Source of the DNA: Actinomycetota bacterium
Lineage (GTDB): Bacteria > Actinomycetota > Acidimicrobiia > Acidimicrobiales > Ilumatobacteraceae
Direction of reading: 5' to 3'
Assembly (NCBI GenBank): GCA_009701715.1
Contig: WLJO01000022.1
Location: 1-41,140 of the forward strand
Length of the DNA: 41,140 nucleotides
Part shown: piece after piece, positions 15,451 to 22,558 of the stretch
Layout of the letters: every line of letters begins with the position of its first letter
How positions within the stretch are numbered: position 1 is the stretch's first letter
Position numbers and translations under genes: made by a program
The notes under the pieces: model-generated
The model's input: only the letters and a program-made list of their open reading frames with translations
Told to the model about the DNA's origin: nothing
Databases searched by the model: none

Positions 15451-16461
15451 TGAAGCGCCCCGGATTGCAGAGCGCGCCGGCGGTTTGTGTCTTCGCCGGT
15501 TCGGCGGAGATGTCTCGACGATAGCGGTCGGCTCCGAGTGCTGTTGGGTTGGTGAAGCCAGGGCCGGGTTCGATTTCGCCGTGAAAGTGGCGGTTGCTGA
15601 TCCAGTCGTCGTAGGGGGGTGGGGGCGAACTCGACGTCGTTGATGCTGCGCCAGGGGCCTTTCGGATAGATCACTCCCACTTGTAGAGCCCGTTGAAGCT
15701 CTCGGCCAGCGCGTTGTCGTGGCTGTCACCCTTTGAGCCGACCGTCGCCACGATTTGGTTGCCGGCGAGGCAATCCGCGTGGCGCACGCCGAGGTATCGC
15801 ACGCCCCTGTCGCTGTGATGAATCAGTTCGAACAGGTCAGCGCCGGCTCGTCGGCGGTTGACGATCGTCATTTCGAGCGCGTCGATCGCGAGGTCCGAGC
15901 GAAGCGGCTGCGATGCCTGTCAGCCGACAACTATGCGGAGAAACACGTCGGCTAAGAACGCGACGTAGACCCAACCCGAATTTGTTTTGCACTTATGTGA
16001 GGTCTGCGCCCCGCAAGCGGTTCGGTGCCGGCGCCCGGAACTGGCGCTCGACGAGTTCGGCGGCCGGTCAAGGCGGTGATCGCCTTTAGCGGCCCGGATC
16101 CAGACCCGACCACTGCGGCAGCCCTGCAACCCCATGTCAGCCATCAACCGCACGTCGGTACCGCGCGCGACGCGCATGCCGTCTTTCTTTAACTGGTCCC
16201 ACACCTGGTCCGCTCCGTAGACGGCAAGGTTCTCTTCCCGCACCCGCAGCACCTTCGGGCGCAGCTCGCTGTCGCGGATCGCCCGTGCCGACGGCGGCCG
16301 CGGCTTCCCAGCGTGATACGTCGACGGGGCGATCTGCAACACCGCGCAGATCGCCCCGAGCCTCCAACTGAGCACACCCGCGACCCGATGACGGTGAGCA
16401 ACGATGAACTGGAGCACTTTGCCGATTGGTGGTTGAGCTCCGCCCCGAAGAAAGCCGCGGC
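15451..16461 (-). mobile_element. IS3-family element, copy 2, decayed and 5'-truncated
   Basis: Same element type as copy 1, in the opposite orientation. The outer end at 15451 begins TGAAGCGCCCCGG. Homology continues through orfB to the last codons of orfA and stops at about 16461, where it meets the end of the glycosyltransferase gene at 16466. Most of orfA and one inverted repeat are missing. It retains the central part of orfB that copy 1 has lost. Confidence 0.8.
15480..16417 (-). pseudogene. IS3-family transposase OrfB, broken by stops and frameshifts
   Basis: Starts at GTG 16417 (equivalent to the orfB start of copy 1). Readable pieces: APSTYHAGKPRPPSARAIRD and ENLAVYGADQVWDQL; then a frameshifted stretch over the first catalytic Asp region; then TNSGWVYVAFLADVFLRIVV, followed by TGA where Trp is expected; then, in the same frame, LIHHSDRGVRYLG (second Asp) and GSKGDSHDNALAESFNGLYK (Glu); then another stop near 15668, and the C-terminal GEIEPGPGF in a different frame. 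It cannot make a working transposase. The end coordinates are approximate. Confidence 0.82.
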
Positions 16462-16465
16462 TCAC

Positions 16466-17566
16466 TCAGTGACGGTAGCGAGTTCCCGAGCCTCGCTGTC
16501 TGGTGAACTGGGTGGTGTCCGACGGGACGCGGTCCAAGGCAGCGATGTAGCGAGCGGTGACCTGTCGCCAGTCGAGATCGGTAGGCACCGGGGGAGACAT
16601 GTCTGCGCTCCACGCCGGGGGGTTACGGAGTCGGGCGGTCAGTCCGGCGGAATCGCTCCAGTAGGTGCCGTGCACGTGAGCGACCGCTCGGTTGAAGGCA
16701 TTGTCGTGCGCCAACACCGGGGTCCCGTGCGAGAGCACGTCGACGAGCGATGGGTTGGTGCCGCCCACGGTGTGGCCGTGGATATACACGCGAGCGGTCA
16801 TCATCAATTCGCACAGACGGCCGCGGTCCCAGATTGGGCCGAGCAGTTCGATGCGCGGATCGGAGGCTGCCGTCAGTTCGATGCGGCGCCAGTAGTCGTT
16901 CGGTCGGTTGGGTCCCCCGAGGACGATGAGCCGAGCGTCGGTCTCCGTGTTTGCGAACGCCTGACAGATCTCAAGGACCTGGTTCTCGGGTTCCGGCCGT
17001 GCCATCACGAGGTAATGGTCACCGGCGCGATCCGGTGTCCACCGGTGGGTTCCGTCGGCCTCGGCGCGGTCACAGCCGCCATAGGCGACGTACTCCGTTT
17101 CGCGCCCGAACTCGTCGAGGAAGATCCGCTGGATCTCGCGGCTATCTGCGATGAGCGTGAGGGAACTGCGAATGGCCGTCCTGCGCGCGAGGCGATGCAC
17201 CGACCGGGCTACAGGGCCCCACTTCGAGCGAAGGTGTTCCATCCCGTCCATGTGCAGCACGACACGAGCCCCGCGACGTTGCAACCACAGTGCCGTCCAG
17301 ACGTTGACAGGATTCAGCACGAGTACCGAGTCGCCGCGTTGAACGCGGGGCCGTGAGGTCCACGTGAGGATGGGCGTTGCTGCGGCGTGCAGTCCGAACC
17401 GCTTCAGTAGGCGGGCGATAGCGCTTCGTTGTTGGGTCTGATCATTCGTCCCGATGACGCAGACATCGAGACCTCGCTCGCCGAGTCCGATGGCAAGATG
17501 TTCCGCAAGCGTCTCGAACCCGCCGTAGCGGGCGGGTATTCCCCGGCTTCCGATGATCCAGATCAT
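16466..17566 (-). CDS. DUF1972/rhamnosyltransferase-type glycosyltransferase (GT4)
   Basis: 366 residues. The N-terminus MIWIIGSRGIPARYGGFETL is the hallmark of the DUF1972 glycosyltransferases, several of which are rhamnosyltransferases. It is followed by HMDGMEHLRSKWG and a GT-B C-terminal half (YLVMARPEPENQVLEICQAF; VGGTNPSLVDVLSHGTPVLA). It probably adds rhamnose, supplied by the rml genes, to the surface glycan. The start at ATG 17566 overlaps the upstream stop by 4 nt (ATGA), so the earlier in-frame starts are rejected. It is the last gene of the MoxR-DUF58 run. Its stop lies 5 nt from the truncated IS, so the original C-terminus may have been altered. Confidence 0.82.
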   Translation of the reverse strand: MIWIIGSRGIPARYGGFETLAEHLAIGLGERGLDVCVIGTNDQTQQRSAIARLLKRFGLHAAATPILTWTSRPRVQRGDSVLVLNPVNVWTALWLQRRGARVVLHMDGMEHLRSKWGPVARSVHRLARRTAIRSSLTLIADSREIQRIFLDEFGRETEYVAYGGCDRAEADGTHRWTPDRAGDHYLVMARPEPENQVLEICQAFANTETDARLIVLGGPNRPNDYWRRIELTAASDPRIELLGPIWDRGRLCELMMTARVYIHGHTVGGTNPSLVDVLSHGTPVLAHDNAFNRAVAHVHGTYWSDSAGLTARLRNPPAWSADMSPPVPTDLDWRQVTARYIAALDRVPSDTTQFTRQRGSGTRYRH

Positions 17567-18825
17567 GTGCGGAGCAATCTGAGTACGGCCCGCGTACGCG
17601 GCCATCTCTTGGCGGAGGATCTTGCTGCATCTACTGCAACGGCGGCAAGCAACCACGACTCGGTGGCGCTCGGTACCGAAACCTGGTCCGCACCGAATGC
17701 GGCGACGGCACCTCGCTCGGCAACCTGCGCAGCGGGGATACGCACTGCCTCCGGCCAGCCGAGCCGGACCATGTCGTGAGCCGTTCGGTCGATTGACGGG
17801 TTCGCGGAGAGAGCCCAGCCGAGACGATTCAGTTCGAAGACCATCCACGACCACGACGCTGCTGCGCTCTCGGCTGGTGGGAGCCGTTGTAGGCGACGCT
17901 TCCAGCGGTGCAGGCGGTGCTTGCCGAGCCAGAGTCGGAGGGAGATCGCGAGCAGCAGGAGTGCAAGGAAGAGGAGCGTGATGATGAGTGCAAGATCGAG
18001 CGGCTTCTTGCGGGGCTTCGTCTGTGGATTCGGTGGCGGCACGGTGGTGGCTCGGCGCACGGTCGTGCTCGGCTTGACGCTACTTGTGGGTGGTTTGACT
18101 GTGCTGACCGGTGGCTTGACTGTGCTGACCGGAGGCTTGACTGTGCTGACTGGAGGCTTCGCTGTGCTGACCGGCGGCCGTTGTGCCCACGGAGGCCTGA
18201 TGCTTTCGGGCTGAACGAGCGCGGAGACGGTTGCCCGGTCACCCCGAGTTACCCGAGAGAGCACCTGTTCGGCGCCGACGGAGGCGAGTACAAAGGCGGC
18301 AGCAACGACGAGGCCGACAAGCACAGCGATGAGGCGGGGCTTTCGGACGCGTCGACGGTGTCTCGCTGCATCGAGCGCAGCCGTGGTGGCAAGTGCCAAT
18401 AGGGAAGTGATCAGCGCGACGTATCGAACCTCTCCTGCCGCTCCGTAGTACATCGCACCACAGATACCGAGCGCTACCGAAGCGAGGAATGGCGGTATCC
18501 AAAGCCTGCGTGCCGAGTACACGGCGCATGCCGCGGTGACCCCACAGACAGCGGACGAGCGCGCGACTGGTCCCGACGTCTCGCCGGACAGTGCGTTTAC
18601 CGCGACGGACCACGAGATGGCTCCAGCAAGTCCGGCGATCAACCCGCCAACCTGTTGGGGCTGGCCAATGAGGGCGGCCACGAGGCCCGAACCCGCTACC
18701 GCGACGAGGACGAACGCAACGAAGGCCCCGGTTGTCACGGCTCCGGTGTAGGCGAACGACGATGCGACGACCGTGGCGAGAGCAGCCCCGAGAGCGAAGC
18801 GTCTCAGTGCGACGTTGGTGTCCAA
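17563..18825 (-). CDS. Membrane protein with proline-rich linker, companion of MoxR/DUF58
   Basis: 420 residues. Several hydrophobic segments fill residues 10-210 (for example FVAFVLVAVAGSGLVAALIG and LIAVLVGLVVAAAFVLASVG). An extended Pro/Thr/Val linker follows, containing the repeat PPVSTVK. Then comes a final membrane helix (LALIITLLFLALLLLAISLR) and a C-terminal DUF4129-like helical tail (SWSWMVFELNRLGWALSANP). The order matches TgpA-type partners of MoxR-DUF58 systems, but I find no Cys-His-Asp transglutaminase core, so that domain seems lost or never present. It starts at TTG 18825, overlapping the DUF58 gene by 22 nt. The linker is likely outside the membrane. Function unknown. Confidence 0.7.
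   Translation of the reverse strand: MDTNVALRRFALGAALATVVASSFAYTGAVTTGAFVAFVLVAVAGSGLVAALIGQPQQVGGLIAGLAGAISWSVAVNALSGETSGPVARSSAVCGVTAACAVYSARRLWIPPFLASVALGICGAMYYGAAGEVRYVALITSLLALATTAALDAARHRRRVRKPRLIAVLVGLVVAAAFVLASVGAEQVLSRVTRGDRATVSALVQPESIRPPWAQRPPVSTAKPPVSTVKPPVSTVKPPVSTVKPPTSSVKPSTTVRRATTVPPPNPQTKPRKKPLDLALIITLLFLALLLLAISLRLWLGKHRLHRWKRRLQRLPPAESAAASWSWMVFELNRLGWALSANPSIDRTAHDMVRLGWPEAVRIPAAQVAERGAVAAFGADQVSVPSATESWLLAAVAVDAARSSAKRWPRTRAVLRLLRT
18090..18173. repeat. Four tandem 21-bp repeats inside the linker-protein gene
   Basis: Four units at 18090-18110, 18111-18131, 18132-18152 and 18153-18173 differ at a few positions each; a degenerate fifth lies at 18069-18089. Each encodes seven residues of the PPVSTVK type on the minus strand. 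Repeat number is likely variable between strains. Confidence 0.85.
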
Positions 18826-19922
18826 CGCACACTCTCGACCGGGATTGCGGGATGTTCGCCTGATGCCGGCGGCATTGGGGTGATGAGCCGAATGGTTGCG
18901 TCGCGACCACGTGTCAGCAGAGCGTTGCCGAGCTCGGCGCTCGGTCGGAAGGTGACCACGATGATCCTGCGGAATCGGTGCGATCGCAGCGCACCGGGAA
19001 GGTGCTGGTGTGCGGAGCCGAGGGTTGGCTGCAGCACGATCTCTGCCATCTTTCGGTCGAACGCACTCCGCGACGTTCTGTCGACGAAGAACGCGTGATC
19101 GACCTGCCCATGCAGGAACGCCAACTGCACCCCGTCGACGACCAGGCGGTGCACCACGCTGGTGGCGAGTTCGACACCAAGTTCGAAGTTGTCCAGGCTG
19201 TCGTCTGCGTCAAAGGTCTTCCCGGACTGCCACGCACGGGGGTCGGTGTCGAGGTAGACGAGTGTGTCTCGTGACTCGGTGCCCACGCGCTCGCGCACGA
19301 TGAGAGTTCCCGTGCGGGCTGTCGAGCGCCAGTGAATACGCCTCGGCTCGTCGCCGATGACGTACTCGCGGAGCAACTCGGAAAGATGCGTCTTTCGGTG
19401 GGAGCGAGGTGCCTCCCAATCGTCGCCGGGGTTCCACATGCGCAGGTCGTCGTCAACATCCCCGAGCCGTGGAGTGACCACAAGCCTCACGACAGGTCCC
19501 CGTGCCAGCGTTCGGTGCGCGAAACCGAAGGGGTCTGCCCACGCCGCCAGCAGCGGTCCGCGAGAGGTGACCGTTCGCCGGGAGGTATCGAACTCGATGT
19601 CTGCGGTACCGGTGTGCCCGTCCCACGAGGGGGAGTGGAACGGACGCGGTGTCGCCTCGTTCTCCTCCTCCACGACGACGCCAAACCGTCGTCGGGAGCG
19701 TACGGTGACCTTGGTGGCCGCTTGCGACAGGCGTGGCACCTCGAGGTCCTCCGGCACGGCGCCCACCGAGGCATTGCGCGCGGTGAGTGCCCAGAGGGCT
19801 GCCAGAACGACAGCGGCAGAGAGAACCAAGCCGATCGTGACCAGCTCCGGCCAGTCGGCTGCGACACCGAGCACGAGGGCCGCGACGCCAACGGCGAGCG
19901 ACCCGGCACCCTGTCGCGTCAC
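18804..19922 (-). CDS. DUF58-domain protein
   Basis: 372 residues. Two N-terminal membrane segments (SLAVGVAALVLGVAADWPEL and GLVLSAAVVLAALWALTA) are followed by a beta-rich region and the DUF58 core motif EYVIGDEPRRIHWRSTARTG, then a von Willebrand A-like fold with LVYLDTDPRAWQ. DUF58 proteins work with MoxR ATPases in envelope assembly or protein maturation. Start at GTG 19922 overlaps the MoxR stop by 4 nt (GTGA); longer in-frame starts lie inside moxR and are rejected. The tight coupling shows the two proteins act together. Confidence 0.88.
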   Translation of the reverse strand: MTRQGAGSLAVGVAALVLGVAADWPELVTIGLVLSAAVVLAALWALTARNASVGAVPEDLEVPRLSQAATKVTVRSRRRFGVVVEEENEATPRPFHSPSWDGHTGTADIEFDTSRRTVTSRGPLLAAWADPFGFAHRTLARGPVVRLVVTPRLGDVDDDLRMWNPGDDWEAPRSHRKTHLSELLREYVIGDEPRRIHWRSTARTGTLIVRERVGTESRDTLVYLDTDPRAWQSGKTFDADDSLDNFELGVELATSVVHRLVVDGVQLAFLHGQVDHAFFVDRTSRSAFDRKMAEIVLQPTLGSAHQHLPGALRSHRFRRIIVVTFRPSAELGNALLTRGRDATIRLITPMPPASGEHPAIPVESVRWTPTSH

Positions 19923-20878
19923 GGTTGAGCGGTGCCTGGAGGTACAGGCACCGATTGGAGCACCGACGCGATCACGTCCGCGGGCGTTGTGCCACGCGTG
20001 AGTTCCCGTGTGCTCATGAGCAAGCGGTGCGGCAGGACGTGGGGCGCGACGTACTGCACATCGGAGGGGAGTACGTGTTCCCGGCCGACCACGACGGCTC
20101 TCGCTCGCGCGGCACGGAGCAGCGCCACCGATGCACGCGGGCTGCACCCGAGTAGCACTGCCGGATGCTCTCTCGTGGCCGTGGTCAACGAGACCATGTA
20201 GTCAAGGAGGGAATCAGCCACATGGGTGCGCGCTGTCAACTGAATGAGCTGTTGTAGTTGGTCGGCGGAGATGACCGGTTGGACATCGTCGAACGAGCGA
20301 CCGGCGTGTTCGTCTCTCAGGATGTCTGCCTCTGCCTGTCGGTCCGGGTACCCGATCGACAGCCGCATCAGGAAGCGGTCGAGCTGTGCTTCGGGCAGCG
20401 GGTACGTGCCGTCCTGTTCGACAGGGTTCTGGGTGGCGATCACCATGAAGGGTCTCGGCACTCGGTGTGATGTGCCGTCGACGGTGACCGTGTGCTCCGC
20501 CATCACCTCGAGGAGGGCTGACTGCGTACGCGGTGAAGCACGGTTGATCTCGTCGGCGAGCACGATGTTGCAGAAGACCGGGCCGGGGCGAAACTCGAAC
20601 ACGTCGGCCCCTTGGCGGAAAATCGAGACACCGGTGATGTCTCCCGGGAGGAGATCGGGGGTGAACTGGATCCGGTTCCACGAACCGCCGATCGAGCGGG
20701 CGAGAGCACGGGCGAGCGAGGTCTTGCCGAGCCCGGGTACGTCTTCGATCAGAAGATGACCTTCCGCGAGCAGACAGGTGAGCGTGAGCGACACCACCTC
20801 TTCCTTGCCGCGCATGACCGCGTTGATGTTCCTTGCGATCCCGTTGACCGTCTCGCTCATCTCGGCGATCGTTGTCAT
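19919..20878 (-). CDS. MoxR-family AAA+ ATPase
   Basis: 319 residues. Chaperone-like AAA+ ATPase. Walker A is LIEDVPGLGKTSLARALARS (near residue 45), Walker B LADEINRASPRTQSALLEVM, sensor 1 VIATQNPVEQDGTYPLPEAQ, then the arginine-finger region LDRFLMRLSIGYP. The C-terminal helical lid has LTTATREHPAVLLGCSPRAS, typical of MoxR. It most likely activates or assembles the DUF58 and linker membrane proteins at the envelope. ATG 20878 is preferred: the sequence upstream has no MoxR character and an AGGGA site precedes it. First gene of a four-gene coupled run ending in a glycosyltransferase. Confidence 0.93.
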   Translation of the reverse strand: MTTIAEMSETVNGIARNINAVMRGKEEVVSLTLTCLLAEGHLLIEDVPGLGKTSLARALARSIGGSWNRIQFTPDLLPGDITGVSIFRQGADVFEFRPGPVFCNIVLADEINRASPRTQSALLEVMAEHTVTVDGTSHRVPRPFMVIATQNPVEQDGTYPLPEAQLDRFLMRLSIGYPDRQAEADILRDEHAGRSFDDVQPVISADQLQQLIQLTARTHVADSLLDYMVSLTTATREHPAVLLGCSPRASVALLRAARARAVVVGREHVLPSDVQYVAPHVLPHRLLMSTRELTRGTTPADVIASVLQSVPVPPGTAQP

Positions 20879-20984
20879 GTTCCCTGCGCCACCCCAGATT
20901 TCGGCATACCTCGCCGTTCTGGCCATGCTACTCGGCGAACCACGGGGGTCTTGGGCGATGCCTTCGGAGCACGCCCACAGGAGC

Positions 20985-21674
20985 TCAGCCTTCGACGAGG
21001 TACGAGGCGTCGAGGCGCACAAAGCGGTTGCAGATACCAGCGAGGAACTGCTCGTTGTGCGAGGCGATCAGCAGGATCCTGCTCCGGTCGATGAGTTCCC
21101 GGAAGCGCAGTGTGGCCCGCTCGGCGAACTCGGAATCCGCCATGCCGATGCCCTCGTCAATCACGAGGATGTCTGGTTCGGCGACCGTCGCGATGGAGAA
21201 CGACAGACGCGCCACCATCCCGGCGGAGTACGTGCGCACTGGGTGCCGGAGGCGGTCGCCCAAACCGGAGAACGCGGCGATCTCGTCGACCTTGGAGTCC
21301 ATCTGCGCTGGGGTCTGGTTGATGTAGACACCGCGACGGATGATGTTCTCGTAGCCGGTGAACTGTGGGTCGAGTCCGAGTGACGAGCTGAGCATGGCAA
21401 CGACGGAGCCGTCGATCTCGACGGTTCCGCGAGTGGGCGGAAGGATCCCGGCGGCGACCCGAAGGAGGGTGGTCTTTCCTGCCCCGTTGGGCCCGACGAT
21501 GCCGATGCGCTGGCCGTCGTCAGCGTTGAGCGTGATCGTTCTGAGCGCTTCGATCGACTCGATTTCGGGGCGGCGTCCAGTAACCACCTGAACAAGCCGG
21601 CTCTTCAGGTTCATATTGTGCTCGCCATAGATGGGGAGCGTGACGTCGACGTTGCGGAGACGGATTCGCGCCAT
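20985..21674 (-). CDS. ABC transporter ATPase for polysaccharide export (Wzt/TagH-like)
   Basis: 229 residues. ATP-binding subunit of an ABC-2 glycan exporter: N-terminal RIRLRNVDVTLPIYGEHNMN, Walker A GIVGPNGAGKTTLLRVAAGI, signature VRTYSAGMVARLSFSIATVA, Walker B DILVIDEGIGMAD, and switch His in LLIASHNEQF. It is short and lacks the C-terminal glycan-binding domain of Wzt proteins that recognise a capped O-antigen. It therefore resembles TagH or capsule-type subunits that do not read a terminal cap. It lies 3 nt after the permease gene, and the two form one unit. Confidence 0.92.
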   Translation of the reverse strand: MARIRLRNVDVTLPIYGEHNMNLKSRLVQVVTGRRPEIESIEALRTITLNADDGQRIGIVGPNGAGKTTLLRVAAGILPPTRGTVEIDGSVVAMLSSSLGLDPQFTGYENIIRRGVYINQTPAQMDSKVDEIAAFSGLGDRLRHPVRTYSAGMVARLSFSIATVAEPDILVIDEGIGMADSEFAERATLRFRELIDRSRILLIASHNEQFLAGICNRFVRLDASYLVEG

Positions 21675-21677
21675 GGT

Positions 21678-22496
21678 CTACAGCCAGTACCGAATGCGCC
21701 GGCGAGAGCGGCTGAATGACACGAAGGCAATCACGAGGTTGACCACTGTTCCCGCGAGGAGCAACATCCACAATCCGCGATCTGCCGGCCGCCCGAGCAG
21801 CGGGTCCCGGGCAGACAGCACGGGCCACGCCATGGGGTTGATCACCACGACCCAATGTCGTTTTGGGAGCTGAGACGGATCCCAGAAGATCGGGGTCATG
21901 AACATCATGAGCGGAACGATTGCGTTGATCGCTACCCGCACGTCCCGGAAGCGCAGCCCGAGCGGCGCGAGCCACAGCATGGCGCCGAAGGCGTTGACGA
22001 GGATGAGAGCGAGCGCGGCGGGTACCAATCCGATCGCGGCGAGCGTCGGCCGGACCCCGTACACGATCGGGATGAGCACCATCACGACGGCACTGTGGAG
22101 GAACGTCAGTGCCTGATTGGCGAGTGATTGGAAGGTATAGAACGAGACGGGCAGGGTGGACGAGGAGAGATACGAGGCAGAGTCTGAGTAGAGCGCAGGT
22201 GCCGAGGTGAGTGCACCTGCGATGAACGACCAGATGAGCACCCCGTAGGCAAGAAGCGGGATGAAGCCCGAACGCTCAACCTTGAACAACTGGCTGTACA
22301 CCACACCGATACCGAGCACCCACACCAACTGCTGAAGTGTGATCCAGAATGGACCGAGCACCGTCCGTCGGTAACTGCTCTGGATCGACTGCCGGGCGAG
22401 CAGCCACCACGACCCCCGCTTCTCCCATCCGGCCCGGAGATCGTCCCTGGCGAGCGCGTAAGGCGATCGGTCTGGGTTCCCTACGGCAACAGTCAC
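21678..22496 (-). CDS. ABC-2 permease for polysaccharide export (Wzm-like)
   Basis: 272 residues with six predicted membrane helices. The N-terminal cytoplasmic helix and first segment (LLARQSIQSSYRRTVLGPFW; LQQLVWVLGIGVVYSQLFKV) and the C-terminal MMFMTPIFWDPSQLPKRHWV followed by INPMAWPV are typical of O-antigen/teichoic-acid exporters. It carries the lipid-linked glycan across the membrane together with the ATPase encoded 3 nt downstream. The start is GTG 22496. TAGCCT is 6 nt upstream, which suggests a leaderless promoter for the two-gene operon. Confidence 0.92.
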   Translation of the reverse strand: MTVAVGNPDRSPYALARDDLRAGWEKRGSWWLLARQSIQSSYRRTVLGPFWITLQQLVWVLGIGVVYSQLFKVERSGFIPLLAYGVLIWSFIAGALTSAPALYSDSASYLSSSTLPVSFYTFQSLANQALTFLHSAVVMVLIPIVYGVRPTLAAIGLVPAALALILVNAFGAMLWLAPLGLRFRDVRVAINAIVPLMMFMTPIFWDPSQLPKRHWVVVINPMAWPVLSARDPLLGRPADRGLWMLLLAGTVVNLVIAFVSFSRSRRRIRYWL

Positions 22497-22502
22497 CTTC
22501 GG

Positions 22503-22508
22503 AGGCTA
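22503..22508 (-). promoter_or_regulatory. Putative -10 element of the ABC exporter operon
   Basis: TAGCCT on the minus strand, exactly 6 nt ahead of GTG 22496, in the 62-nt gap after the DUF4012 gene. Confidence 0.4.
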
Positions 22509-22558
22509 CTCGTCCGGTCCGTCGGTGGGCCTGCACCCGGGGTATCGCCCGGGTGACG

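Noticed and set aside
15433-15729. 99-codon N-terminal extension of the GT4 gene
   Set aside because: It translates IS-derived DNA in a wrong frame; a good ribosome site precedes GTG 15432.
11538-16461. Active composite transposon
   Set aside because: Both transposases are broken, one end is missing and no target duplication is visible, so it can no longer move by itself.
18069-18173. CRISPR-like short repeats
   Set aside because: Units are directly adjacent without spacers and are in frame inside a coding sequence.
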